A stretch of DNA of 64,000 bases from Burkholderia cepacia ATCC 25416 (lineage in GTDB: Bacteria > Pseudomonadota > Gammaproteobacteria > Burkholderiales > Burkholderiaceae): NCBI RefSeq assembly GCF_001411495.1, contig NZ_CP012982.1:248001-312000 (forward strand), in the 5' to 3' direction. The notes under the pieces are model-generated. The model ran no database searches and was not told the DNA's origin. It was given only the letters and a program-made list of their open reading frames with translations. A program made the position numbers and the translations under genes. Shown here in pieces: positions 56,018 through 64,000 of this stretch; positions within the stretch are counted from its first letter, which is position 1, and each line of letters starts with the position of its first letter.

Positions 56018-56120
56018 CGTGCCCTCCTGGATGTCTCGTACCGCTCGCCGTTCGCCGCTTCCCGACGCGACGGGTTCGCATTCTATGCCTTTGCAAAAAC
56101 AAGCTCGCTTATGTATTATC

Positions 56121-56150
56121 GAAAGCGGTATTGCGTGGGACGCAACAGCG
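56121..56150 (+). promoter_or_regulatory. Copy 1 of a 30-base shared operator (LysR / aspA)
   Basis: Contains the dyad TTGCGT-GGG-ACGCAA (56131-56145), a LysR-style box, embedded in a 30-base block that matches 58396-58425 at 24 of 30 positions. It ends 9 bases before the LysR start at 56159 and lies 104 bases before the aspA start on the other strand. Confidence 0.65.
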
Positions 56151-56158
56151 AGAATCGA

Positions 56159-57133
56159 ATGAAAAAAGGCGCGAGAGAAACCGGCATCGATCACATGGGC
56201 GCGATGCGCGCGTTCGTGAGAGTGGTCGAAACAGGGAGTTTTTCGGCGGTCGCGAAGGAGATGCACGTGTCGACGTCGACGGTCGCACGCAAGGTCACGG
56301 CGATCGAGGAGGCACTCGGCGTCGCGCTGCTGCACCGCTCAACGCACAGCGTCACGCTGACCGAGGCCGGCCACATCTACCTGGAACGCGCCGTCACGCT
56401 GATCGCCGATCTCGACGACACGCTGCGTGTCGTCGCCGAGCTGAATGCGCAGCCGAGCGGCCCGCTGAAGCTCACCGCGCCGGTTGCGTTCGGCCGCCGC
56501 CATCTCGCCCCGCTGGTCGCGCCGTTTCTCGCGCGCTACCCGACGATCCAGCTCGACGTGCGGCTCACCGACAACCACAACGACCTCGTGGCCGGCGGCT
56601 TCGACCTCGACATTCACGAAGGCGAGAACTACCTGGACAACCTCGTCGTCCACCGCCTGTCGCGCAACGACAGCATCCTGTGCGCAACGCCCGGCTATCT
56701 CGACCGCTGCGGGCGCCCGTCCACGCCGGACGACCTCAAGCAACACAACTGCCTGCGCTACGTGCACCCCGAAGGCGATCCGCGCTGGGAGCTCGTGAAC
56801 GGCGACGCGCATCACAGCCTGCTGCCGGCCGGCAACCTCGTCACCGACCATTCGGAGCTGCTGCTCGAAGCGACCTGCGCGGGGCTCGGCATCGCAGAGT
56901 TCGAGATCTGGCTGGTGCGCGACCTGCTCGCGAGCGGGCGGCTCGAAGCCGTGCTGCCGCGCTACCGGCTGCTGAACCGGCTGACGGGCGAATACATCTA
57001 CATCGCGTATCTGGCGAACCGGCGCAGCTCGGCGAAGCTGCGCGTCCTGAAGGACTTTCTCGCGGAACACCTCGCGCACATCGGCGAGCTGTCGGCGCTG
57101 GAGCTGGGGAAGATTCGCGGCGCACGCACGTAG
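56159..57133 (+). CDS. LysR-family regulator of the asparagine/aspartate module
   Basis: A 324-residue LysR regulator: GAMRAFVRVVETGSFSAVA and STSTVARKVTAIEEALGVALLHR form the DNA-binding domain (about 12-75) and residues 105-300 the effector domain. The ATG at 56159 is chosen because the in-frame ATG at 56111 would place a conserved operator inside the gene. It sits between aspA and the asparaginase gene and very likely controls both through the shared 30-base site. Confidence 0.88.
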   Translation: MKKGARETGIDHMGAMRAFVRVVETGSFSAVAKEMHVSTSTVARKVTAIEEALGVALLHRSTHSVTLTEAGHIYLERAVTLIADLDDTLRVVAELNAQPSGPLKLTAPVAFGRRHLAPLVAPFLARYPTIQLDVRLTDNHNDLVAGGFDLDIHEGENYLDNLVVHRLSRNDSILCATPGYLDRCGRPSTPDDLKQHNCLRYVHPEGDPRWELVNGDAHHSLLPAGNLVTDHSELLLEATCAGLGIAEFEIWLVRDLLASGRLEAVLPRYRLLNRLTGEYIYIAYLANRRSSAKLRVLKDFLAEHLAHIGELSALELGKIRGART

Positions 57134-57233
57134 CGCCCGCGCCTGCGTTCACGCCCGCGCCGGCCGGCAGGCATGTGCCCGCCGCCGCGCTCGGCCCGCA
57201 GCGCGGGCGTCGGCAGCGGCGCATCCGCGCCGG

Positions 57234-58298
57234 TCAGGCCGGCTGCAATTCGAACGGGAACGTGGCGTGCCCGATCTCGACGCCCTGCGTGTTGCGCATC
57301 GGCGGCCGATGGAAAGCGGCCAGTTGCGCGCGCTGCCCGGCCGTGCCGATCTGCAGCCGCTCGAGGAGTTCGCTGACGACCATGTAGAGCACGTCGAGAT
57401 TGCCGTCCTCGATCTTCACCGAGATGCCGAGCGCGCCATCGGCGCCCAGCTGCCGCGTGCGCGCCGACGCACGCACGCCGATCCCGTAGCACGCATCGGC
57501 GCCGAGCTTGCCGACCACCTGCCCGTCGAACGCTTTCATCAGCACCGTGCAATAGCGCCCGTCGCCGGCCACCAGTTCCGGATACGCGGTCATCGCACGA
57601 TGAATGCGCGCCAGCGCGCGCACGCGATCGCTGATTGCGTCACCGCCCGCCTCCACCGTATCCGCCCCGTCGGCCAGCGATGCGTACAGGCGCGCCAGCC
57701 GGTCCAGCGGAAACGCCGGCGTCGGCAGGTTGCACCCGTCGATCGCCCAGCCCACTTCGTCCTCGCGCAGCCCGCACGCATCGGCCATCACCTGTTTCAC
57801 GCGCACCTGCATCGGATGCTCGGGCAGATGGTAATCGGCGATCGCGGCGCCGATCGCCTGCGCGCCGGCCAGCATCCCGACATGCTTGCCCGAACAGTTG
57901 CTGCATACGCCGGTCGGCGTGTAGTCGCGCTTGATCCACGCGCGGTACACCGCGTCGGACAACGGCGGATGACCGCCGCAACGCAGGTCCGATTCGTGCG
58001 CGGCGACTTTTGCGAGCATCGCGCGCGTGCGTTCGATATGCCGGTCCTCGCTGCTGTGCGACGCGCACATCAGCGCGATGTCCGCATCGTCGAAGCCGAA
58101 GCGCTCGGGCGCGCCCGTCTCGATCACCGACAGCGCCTGGGCCGGCTTCGCCGCCGATCGCGCGAGCGTCATCCGGAACGGATTGCCGAACCGGGCCAGC
58201 AGCCTGCCGCGTGCATCGACCACCGCCACATCGGCGACGTGCGTGTTCTCGATCGCCTTGCCGCGGTACGTGACGACTGCTGCGCGTTGGGTGTCCAT
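57234..58298 (-). CDS. ansA: L-asparaginase, Rhizobium etli type (class 3)
   Basis: A 354-residue asparaginase of the family typified by R. etli ReAV, unrelated to the E. coli enzymes. Residues fall at the same numbers I recall for ReAV: Ser48 and Lys51 (ARSAAKPAQ), Ser80 (CASHSSED), and the zinc site Cys135, Lys138, Cys189 (SNCSGKHV, DGCN). This agreement also supports the ATG at 58298, which has GGAGA upstream. It hydrolyses asparagine to aspartate, the substrate of the aspartase encoded nearby. The shared operator lies 98-127 bases upstream. Confidence 0.92.
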   Translation of the reverse strand: MDTQRAAVVTYRGKAIENTHVADVAVVDARGRLLARFGNPFRMTLARSAAKPAQALSVIETGAPERFGFDDADIALMCASHSSEDRHIERTRAMLAKVAAHESDLRCGGHPPLSDAVYRAWIKRDYTPTGVCSNCSGKHVGMLAGAQAIGAAIADYHLPEHPMQVRVKQVMADACGLREDEVGWAIDGCNLPTPAFPLDRLARLYASLADGADTVEAGGDAISDRVRALARIHRAMTAYPELVAGDGRYCTVLMKAFDGQVVGKLGADACYGIGVRASARTRQLGADGALGISVKIEDGNLDVLYMVVSELLERLQIGTAGQRAQLAAFHRPPMRNTQGVEIGHATFPFELQPA

Positions 58299-58620
58299 CT
58301 TATGTTGTCTCCATGCTCGGGGCCTGCTTGCCGGGGCCCTTCCAACCGGTACGGCAGTGTAGCGAGTCGCCGCGCCACGCGCCGGCCCGGCCATGGAAAG
58401 CGGTGTTGCATATGACGCAAAGGCGATCGCGCCCCCACGAAGACCCGACCGAATTAGTACAAAAACCATTCAATCGTTTACAGAATTAGTACCAATCCGT
58501 AGAATTGCGACCGCAAACGCGAATCATACGCATTTACATTGACGTTTTCCGATGTTCCGCCCTGCCCGGCCTGCATCGAGAAGACGCGCCTGCTCACCGA
58601 ATCTTCTGCTGCCTCTCGAT
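58299..58620. promoter_or_regulatory. Divergent region, asparaginase / TonB receptor
   Basis: A 322-base gap. It holds copy 2 of the shared operator (58396-58425), two direct repeats of GAATTAGTAC 32 bases apart (58451-58460, 58483-58492) and a weak Fur-box-like 19-mer at 58519-58537 that matches the consensus at 12 of 19 positions, 83 bases before the receptor start. Confidence 0.5.
58396..58425 (-). promoter_or_regulatory. Copy 2 of the 30-base shared operator (asparaginase)
   Basis: Matches 56121-56150 at 24 of 30 positions, including the left flank GAAAGCGGT and the half-sites TTGC and ACGCAA (58406-58420). Located upstream of the asparaginase start and pointing to common control with aspA. 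Confidence 0.65.
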
Positions 58621-60855
58621 ATGCCCGCCCAGTTCAAGACGAGGCCTCGCGCCCTCGTGTCGGCGCTGACCTGCTCCGTTTTCCTGACCCCGCTGCTCGC
58701 CTCCGCCGAAACGGCACCGCCCCCCGCCGCCGACCGGCCGGCCCCGTCCGCCGACGTGCAGGCGACGCTGCCGACGATCACGATCCAGTCGTCCGCGCCG
58801 TCGGACATGCAGGTGAAGCAATCGCCGTCGTACAAGTTCACCGCGCCGCTGCTCGATACGCCGCGCTCGGTCACGGTGATCCCCGAGCAACTGATCAAGG
58901 AAAAGAACGTCACGTCGTTCGCGGACGCGCTGCGCTCGGTACCGGGCATCACGTTCCTCGGCGGCGATGCGGCCGCGAACCCGTCGGCCGACCGCCCGGT
59001 GATCCGCGGCTTCGAATCGCGCAACTCGATCTTCGTCGACGGGATGCGCGACTCGGGGCTGCAGAACCGCGAAACGTTCGCGGTCGAGCAGATCAGCGTG
59101 ATCAAGGGCCCCGATTCGGTCTATGCGGGCCGCGGCTCGGTGGGCGGCAGCATCGACATCGTCACGAAGACGCCGAAGAACGACGATTTCATCAACAGCA
59201 GCATCGGCTTCGGCACCGACGGCTACAAGCGCGCGACGGTCGACGCGAACCGCAAGATCAACGACACGACGGCCGTGCGCCTGAACGTGATGGGTCACGA
59301 CGCGAACCAGGCCGGCCGCAACGACGTGTACAACAAGCGCTGGGGTGTCGCGCCGTCGATCGTGTTCGGGCTGAATACGCCGACCACGGTCACGGTCAGC
59401 TACTACCACATGAACTCGTACGACATGCCGGACTTCAGCGTGCCGTTCCGCGCGTCGGGCGGCACGCCGGTGCCGACCGATCGCGGACAGTTCTTCGGGT
59501 TGAACACGCGCGACTACCGCTACGGGCAGACCGACACCGCCGAAGTGCGCGTCGAGCACAAGCTCAACGACGACTGGAAGCTGAAGAACACGACGATGTT
59601 CGGCCGCTCGACGCTCGATTACGTCGCGACGAACCCGCAGATCCTCGCGTCGAACCCGAACATGCTGAGCCTGCAGGCGAAGAGCGGCAAGTACGCGCTC
59701 AACGGCTTCTCGAACCAGACCGAGGTGACCGGCAGCGCGAGCCTGTTCGGCATGAAGCACACGATGACGGCCGGCGTCGAGTTCAGCCACGAACAGGCGC
59801 GCTACGAGGGCTACCTCGTGTCGGATTCGGCCGGCCACAACATCCGCTCGGGCGGCCCGTGCTCGGTGGCCGGCAACTGCACGCCGCTCGCGGGCGGCTG
59901 GAACCCGAACATGCCGTGGACCGGCAGCATCGTGCTGAACGGCGACAAGGGCTTCCCCGGCGCGACGACGAACACGCGCACCGACACCGTGTCGGCGTAC
60001 ATCTTCGATACCGTGAAGCTGTCCGAGCGCTGGCAGTTCAACACGGGGCTGCGCTTCGACCGCTACGACACGACCGGCAAGCAGGCCGGCGTCGTCGACC
60101 TGTCGAACACGTCGAACCTGTTCAGCTACCAGTTCGGCCTCGTGTTCAAGCCGGTGAACAACGTGAGCCTGTATGCGTCGTACGGCACGTCGTCGAACCC
60201 GCCGGGGTCGAACGGCGGCCTCGGCGGCGGCACCGACCAGATCACCGCGACGAACCAGGACCTCGCGCCGGAGCGCTCGCGCAACATCGAGATCGGCGCG
60301 AAATGGGACGTGCTGCGGGATCAACTGTCGCTGACGTCGGCGCTGTTCCAGACCGAGAAGACCAACGCGCGCGTGAGCGACGGCCTCGGTCACACGGTCA
60401 ACGCGGGCAGGCAGCGCGTGCGCGGTTTCGAATTCGGCTTCGCGGGCAACATGACGCCGAAGTGGCACGTGTTCGGCGGCTACTCGTACCTGAACGCGAT
60501 CACGACCGACGCGGGTCCCGGCAGCCCGGGCGCATCGGGCCTGCCGATGGTGATGGTGCCGAAGCACAACTTCACGCTGTGGACGAGCTACGACGTGATG
60601 CCGAAGCTCACGCTCGGCGCCGGTGCGACGGTGATGAGCCAGACCTATGCGTCGGTGTCCGCGACGACGAAGAAATGGACGCCCGGCTACGCGCGCTTCG
60701 ACGCGGCCGCCACCTGGCGCGTGAACAAGACGATGGACGTCCAGCTGAACGTGCAGAACCTGTTCGACAAGAAGTATTACGCGAGCGCGTACCCGATCTA
60801 CGCGACCTGGGCGCCGGGCCGTTCGGCGATGGTCACGCTCAACTTCTATCAGTAA
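58621..60855 (+). CDS. TonB-dependent siderophore receptor, Fiu-like
   Basis: A 744-residue outer-membrane receptor. A signal peptide ends near residue 27 (LLASAETAP) with the ATG at 58621; the 23-codon longer version from 58552 would bury it. The plug domain (about 60-190) has TPRSVTVIPEQLIKEKN, VIRGFESRNSIFVDGMRD and IKGPDSVYAGRGSVGGSIDIVTK; the 22-strand barrel follows and ends in NFYQ. It resembles catecholate receptors of the Fiu group. The Fur-like site upstream fits iron control. No siderophore synthesis or TonB gene is adjacent. Confidence 0.9.
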   Translation: MPAQFKTRPRALVSALTCSVFLTPLLASAETAPPPAADRPAPSADVQATLPTITIQSSAPSDMQVKQSPSYKFTAPLLDTPRSVTVIPEQLIKEKNVTSFADALRSVPGITFLGGDAAANPSADRPVIRGFESRNSIFVDGMRDSGLQNRETFAVEQISVIKGPDSVYAGRGSVGGSIDIVTKTPKNDDFINSSIGFGTDGYKRATVDANRKINDTTAVRLNVMGHDANQAGRNDVYNKRWGVAPSIVFGLNTPTTVTVSYYHMNSYDMPDFSVPFRASGGTPVPTDRGQFFGLNTRDYRYGQTDTAEVRVEHKLNDDWKLKNTTMFGRSTLDYVATNPQILASNPNMLSLQAKSGKYALNGFSNQTEVTGSASLFGMKHTMTAGVEFSHEQARYEGYLVSDSAGHNIRSGGPCSVAGNCTPLAGGWNPNMPWTGSIVLNGDKGFPGATTNTRTDTVSAYIFDTVKLSERWQFNTGLRFDRYDTTGKQAGVVDLSNTSNLFSYQFGLVFKPVNNVSLYASYGTSSNPPGSNGGLGGGTDQITATNQDLAPERSRNIEIGAKWDVLRDQLSLTSALFQTEKTNARVSDGLGHTVNAGRQRVRGFEFGFAGNMTPKWHVFGGYSYLNAITTDAGPGSPGASGLPMVMVPKHNFTLWTSYDVMPKLTLGAGATVMSQTYASVSATTKKWTPGYARFDAAATWRVNKTMDVQLNVQNLFDKKYYASAYPIYATWAPGRSAMVTLNFYQ

Positions 60856-60900
60856 CGCGGTCGGCGGCGGGAGGGCGTGGTACGCCGCTCCTCGCCGCGC

Positions 60901-62355
60901 TCACCACGGCAGCGAATACGTCTTCACGTTCGTGAAGCTCTTCATCGCTTCCTGCACGCCTTCCTTGTATCCCAGCCCCGAATCCTTCACGCCGCCGAAC
61001 GGCGTCAGCTCGAGCCGGTAGCCCGGCACTTCGCGCACGTTCACGCTGCCGACTTCCAGCTCGGTGATGAAGCGCGTGATGTGATCGAAGCGGTTCGTGC
61101 ACACCGACGACGACAGCGCATAGTCGGTGCTGTTCGACATCCGGATCGCTTCGTCGATGTCGCGGAAACGCATGATCGGCGACACGGGCCCGAAGGTTTC
61201 GTATTTCACGAGCGGCATGTCGGGCGTCACGCGATCGATCACCGTCGGCGAATACAGCGCGCCGTCGCGCACGTTGCCGACCAGCAGCCGCGCCCCGCGC
61301 GCGATCGCGTCGTTCACCTGCCGCTCGCAGAACTTCGCGGCCGCTTCGTCGATCACCGTGCCCATGTCCACCGACGGATCGGCCGGATTGCCGTACGACC
61401 ACGCGCGCGTTTTTTCGACGACCAGCCCGGTGAAGCGATCGGCCACCGACTCGTGCACGAGCATCCGCTTGATCGCGGTGCAGCGCTGCCCCGAGTTCCT
61501 GTACGAACCCGACACCGCGAGCGTGCTCGCTTCGTCGAGATCGGCGTCTTCCATCACGATGATCGGATCGTTGCCGCCGAGTTCGAGCACCGCGCGCCGG
61601 TAGCCCATCCGCGCCGCGATCGATTTGCCGATCGATACGCCGCCCGTGAACGTGATGAGGTCGATCGCCGGGTTCGTGATCAGCTCGTCGGCGATCTCCT
61701 TCGGGTCGCCGGTGAGCACCTGCAGCATCTGCGGCGGCAGGCCCGCTTCGTACAGGATGTCCGCGAACAGGTAGCACGACAGCGGCACCTTCTCGGACGG
61801 CTTCACGACGATCCGGTTGTTGGTCGCGATCGACGGCACGATCTTGTGCGCGACCTGGTTCATCGGGTGGTTGAACGGCGTGATCGCCGAAATCACGCCG
61901 AGCAGCGGATCGCGCTGCGTGTACACGCGGCGCTTCTTGCCGTGCGGGGTCAGGTCGCACGAGAAGATCTGCCCGTCGTCCTTCAGCACTTCGCCGGCAC
62001 CGAACGTCAGCACGTCGGCCACGCGGCCCGCCTCGTATGTCGAATCCTTGATGCACAACCCGGCCTCGGCCGTGATCAGCGCCGCGATCTCCGCCGTGCG
62101 CGCACGCACGATGTCGGCCGCGCGGCGCAGGATCGCCGCGCGATCGTGGCGCGTGAGCGCCGGCCGGTATGCACGCGCGGCCGCGAACGCGCGCCGCACG
62201 TCGTCGAGCGTCGCCTTCGGCACGGTGCCGACCAGTGCGCCGTCGTACGGGTTGCGCACTTCGATCACCGCGTCGCGCCACACGCGCTGCCCGTCGATGC
62301 GCAACGCTTCGTGCCGCACGTCGGATGCGGGAATCGGCTTCAGGACCGTGCTCAT
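60901..62355 (-). CDS. phnY: NAD(P)-dependent aldehyde dehydrogenase, PhnY (phosphonoacetaldehyde dehydrogenase)-like
   Basis: A 484-residue aldehyde dehydrogenase, the exact length usual for PhnY. Catalytic Cys292 lies in NSGQRCTAIKR, where the preceding Arg is the feature of PhnY that binds the phosphonate; the catalytic Glu is in LELGGNDP. The C-terminus YRLELTPFGGVKDSGLGYKEGVQ also fits. PhnY oxidises phosphonoacetaldehyde to phosphonoacetate in 2-aminoethylphosphonate breakdown. The other genes of that pathway are not in the window but could lie beyond 64000. Confidence 0.82.
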   Translation of the reverse strand: MSTVLKPIPASDVRHEALRIDGQRVWRDAVIEVRNPYDGALVGTVPKATLDDVRRAFAAARAYRPALTRHDRAAILRRAADIVRARTAEIAALITAEAGLCIKDSTYEAGRVADVLTFGAGEVLKDDGQIFSCDLTPHGKKRRVYTQRDPLLGVISAITPFNHPMNQVAHKIVPSIATNNRIVVKPSEKVPLSCYLFADILYEAGLPPQMLQVLTGDPKEIADELITNPAIDLITFTGGVSIGKSIAARMGYRRAVLELGGNDPIIVMEDADLDEASTLAVSGSYRNSGQRCTAIKRMLVHESVADRFTGLVVEKTRAWSYGNPADPSVDMGTVIDEAAAKFCERQVNDAIARGARLLVGNVRDGALYSPTVIDRVTPDMPLVKYETFGPVSPIMRFRDIDEAIRMSNSTDYALSSSVCTNRFDHITRFITELEVGSVNVREVPGYRLELTPFGGVKDSGLGYKEGVQEAMKSFTNVKTYSLPW

Positions 62356-62414
62356 GTCGTCTCCGTTGTCGTGATGCGTGATCGTGGCCACGCTACCGGG
62401 TGTCGCGGCGCGCC

Positions 62415-62756
62415 CTACTGCACCACGACCAGCCCTTCGTATTCGAGGCAGCGGCACAACGTCGCCCATGCCGGCGAATCGGGCCACTCGCGCGCGCCGG
62501 TGTCGATGCGGATCGGCCGTCCGAATTCGCGCGATGCACACGCCAGCAGCGTGTGCGCGATGCCGCTGCGTCGATAGGCGGGTTCCACGTACAGCCGCGC
62601 AAGCGACGGCGATCGCGCGGCACCGCCGCCGCCGTCGTCGATGCCGAGTTCGCCGATCGCCTCGTCGTCGCGATACGCGACCGCCGTCGCGCGTGTGTCG
62701 TCGAACACGATGCGGATCACGCGCTCGCAGCGATCCCTGAACACGACGACGTGCAT
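62415..62756 (-). CDS. Small GNAT-family acetyltransferase
   Basis: A 113-residue GNAT core: LARLYVEPAYRRSGIAHTLLACA is the acetyl-CoA motif, followed by a short C-terminal strand. GGAGGAGG precedes the ATG at 62756. It is 59 bases upstream of the phnY gene on the same strand and probably co-transcribed. Substrate unknown; in some phosphonate clusters a GNAT acetylates aminoalkylphosphonates, but it is larger and this is only a possibility. Confidence 0.78.
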   Translation of the reverse strand: MHVVVFRDRCERVIRIVFDDTRATAVAYRDDEAIGELGIDDGGGGAARSPSLARLYVEPAYRRSGIAHTLLACASREFGRPIRIDTGAREWPDSPAWATLCRCLEYEGLVVVQ

Positions 62757-63027
62757 GGCCTCCTCCCTTCGCATCACGATGCGGGCGAACGCGATGCGCG
62801 CACGCCCTCCCGCGCCCGCGTACCGGGGAGTTATCCGGATCGTCCAGGGGCGACGAGTTGAGTATCGTCTTGCCACGTCGGCGCGCAGTAGTGCCAGACG
62901 ACACCTTTCATTGAGTCCACATCCGCGGCGCGACGCGCGTATTCTCGCGAAACCGCGCCTCTCGCGGGCCGCGCGCACCCCGGCGCGCACCGCCTCGCGT
63001 TTCCCGTACCGATCACAGGAGGAAGCA

Positions 63028-64000
63028 TGCCGAGTCGTACCCCGACCGCCCTATGGGCCCAGCAGTTCCGGCGGTCGTCGGCGTCGAGCCTGCAGGACCA
63101 GATCCGGCGGATGCTCGTGGCCGCGATCCTCGACGGCCAGCTCGCCCCCGATGCCGCGCTGCCGTCGAGCCGCGAGCTCGCCGACCAGCTCGGCGTCGCG
63201 CGCAACACCGTCGTGCTCGCGTACCAGATGCTCGTCGAGGAGGGCTACCTGATCTCGCGCGAACGCAGCGGGCACTTCGTGAACCCGAAGATGCTCGAGG
63301 GCGTGCCCGGCTTCGCGGCGGCCAAGCCCGGCGAGAAACCGGACGGCGACGACGACACGCCGGGCCGCCCTGCGTGGGAAAAGCGCATCGCGCATCCGCC
63401 GTCGAGGCAGCGCAACATCGTGAAGCCCGCGAACTGGCAGCACTACGAATTTCCGTTCATCTACGGGCAATTCGACCAGTCGCTGTTTCCGACCAACGAC
63501 TGGCGCGAATGCTGCCTGAAGGCGCTGTCGGTGATGGAGATCCGCAACTGGGCGCCCGACCTGATCGAGCGCGACGACGAATCGCTGATCCAGCAGATCC
63601 GCACGCGCGTGCTGCCGCGGCGCGGCGTGTTCGCGATGCCCGACGAGATCGTCGTCACGAACGGCTGCCAGCAGGCGCTGTACCTGATCGCGGACCTGCT
63701 GTGCGGCAAGCACACGACGGTCGGCTTCGAGAATCCCGGCTATCCCGACGCGCGCAACATCTTCGAGAACCGCAACGCGCGGCTGCTGCCGCTGCCCGTC
63801 GACGGCCACGGGATCGCGCCCGATGCGCTCGCCGATACGCTGGCGCGCTGCGACTACGTGTACGTGACGCCGAGCCACCAGTGCCCGACCACCGCGACGA
63901 TGCCGGTCGAACGCCGCCGCGCGCTGCTCGACTGCGCGCGGCAGCACGATTTCGTGATCATCGAGGACGACTACGAGAGCGAGAACACGTTCTCCGGCAC
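63028..64000 (+). CDS. MocR-type GntR/aminotransferase regulator, 3' end outside window
   Basis: The first 324 codons of a MocR-family regulator. A GntR winged helix (about 18-88, LPSSRELADQLGVARNTVVLAYQML) is joined to a fold-type-I aminotransferase-like domain from about 120 (VVTNGCQQALYLIADLL, TPSHQCPTTATMP, IIEDDYESE). GGAGG lies before the ATG. Such proteins bind PLP or an aldehyde/amine derivative and activate a neighbouring gene. Divergent from the GNAT/phnY pair, which is the probable target. Confidence 0.92.

Noticed and set aside
56111..56158. Upstream start for the LysR gene of the asparagine module
   Set aside because: It would place the conserved operator block inside the coding region.
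58552..58620. Upstream start for the TonB receptor
   Set aside because: It would put 23 mostly Arg/Pro-rich residues before a good signal peptide; the ATG at 58621 is better.
1..64000. CRISPR arrays, insertion sequences, tRNA or rRNA genes
   Set aside because: I looked for repeat-spacer patterns, transposase motifs and cloverleaf or rRNA-like segments and found none I could support.

Overview
The window is a GC-rich (roughly two thirds G+C), densely coded stretch. Its gene content and codon style point to a Burkholderia cepacia-complex-like betaproteobacterium. The many accessory metabolic units, the LysR regulators beside their targets and the absence of rRNA, tRNA or ribosomal-protein genes fit a secondary chromosome; the organism and replicon are inferences. 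I saw no insertion sequence, prophage, CRISPR array or tRNA.

Layout. 1-4994 (minus): an operon of a circularly permuted ATP-grasp protein, an alpha-E protein and two transglutaminase-fold proteins, the known set proposed to make or modify small peptides; the second transglutaminase has Ser in place of the catalytic Cys. 5581-6579: a HypT-like LysR regulator. 7308-18092 (plus): a PNAG exopolysaccharide locus, pgaABCD, extended by two small envelope genes upstream and by a glmS copy and a secreted propeller-like protein downstream. 18596-19944: a cytochrome c and a GNAT. 20032-24109: a probable pathway turning 2-amino-thiazoline-4-carboxylate into L-cysteine (atcB, atcC, a binding protein) beside a divergent LysR gene. 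24200-24777: a VapBC toxin-antitoxin pair with a 24-bp palindromic operator. 25116-27403: ahpC-ahpF, preceded by an OxyR-like site.

28444-33648 (minus): a six-gene unit with a polar amino-acid ABC transporter, a C45 (penicillin-acyltransferase-like) hydrolase, a class-III aminotransferase and a carboxymuconolactone-decarboxylase-fold protein. 34163-38781: a fused CydDC-like ABC exporter divergent from a LysR gene. 38824-43155: MAPEG protein, alanine racemase, enoyl-CoA hydratase and an MFS drug exporter, the last divergent from a LysR gene at 43271.

44407-49501 (minus): an unusual chemosensory-like operon of five genes: a membrane CheA-like kinase with its own sensor but no CheW-binding domain, a short MCP-like signalling protein, two CheX-like proteins (one fused to a degenerate receiver) and a CheY. 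This is the most interesting system in the window. 49951-51986: DUF485 protein and the ActP acetate permease. 52259-52942: a small esterase.

52993-58298: an asparagine/aspartate module (amino-acid permease, aspartase, LysR regulator, Rhizobium etli-type asparaginase). A 30-base site upstream of the LysR/aspartase pair recurs upstream of the asparaginase. 58621-64000: a TonB-dependent siderophore receptor, a PhnY-like aldehyde dehydrogenase, a small GNAT, and the start of a MocR-type regulator that runs off the window.
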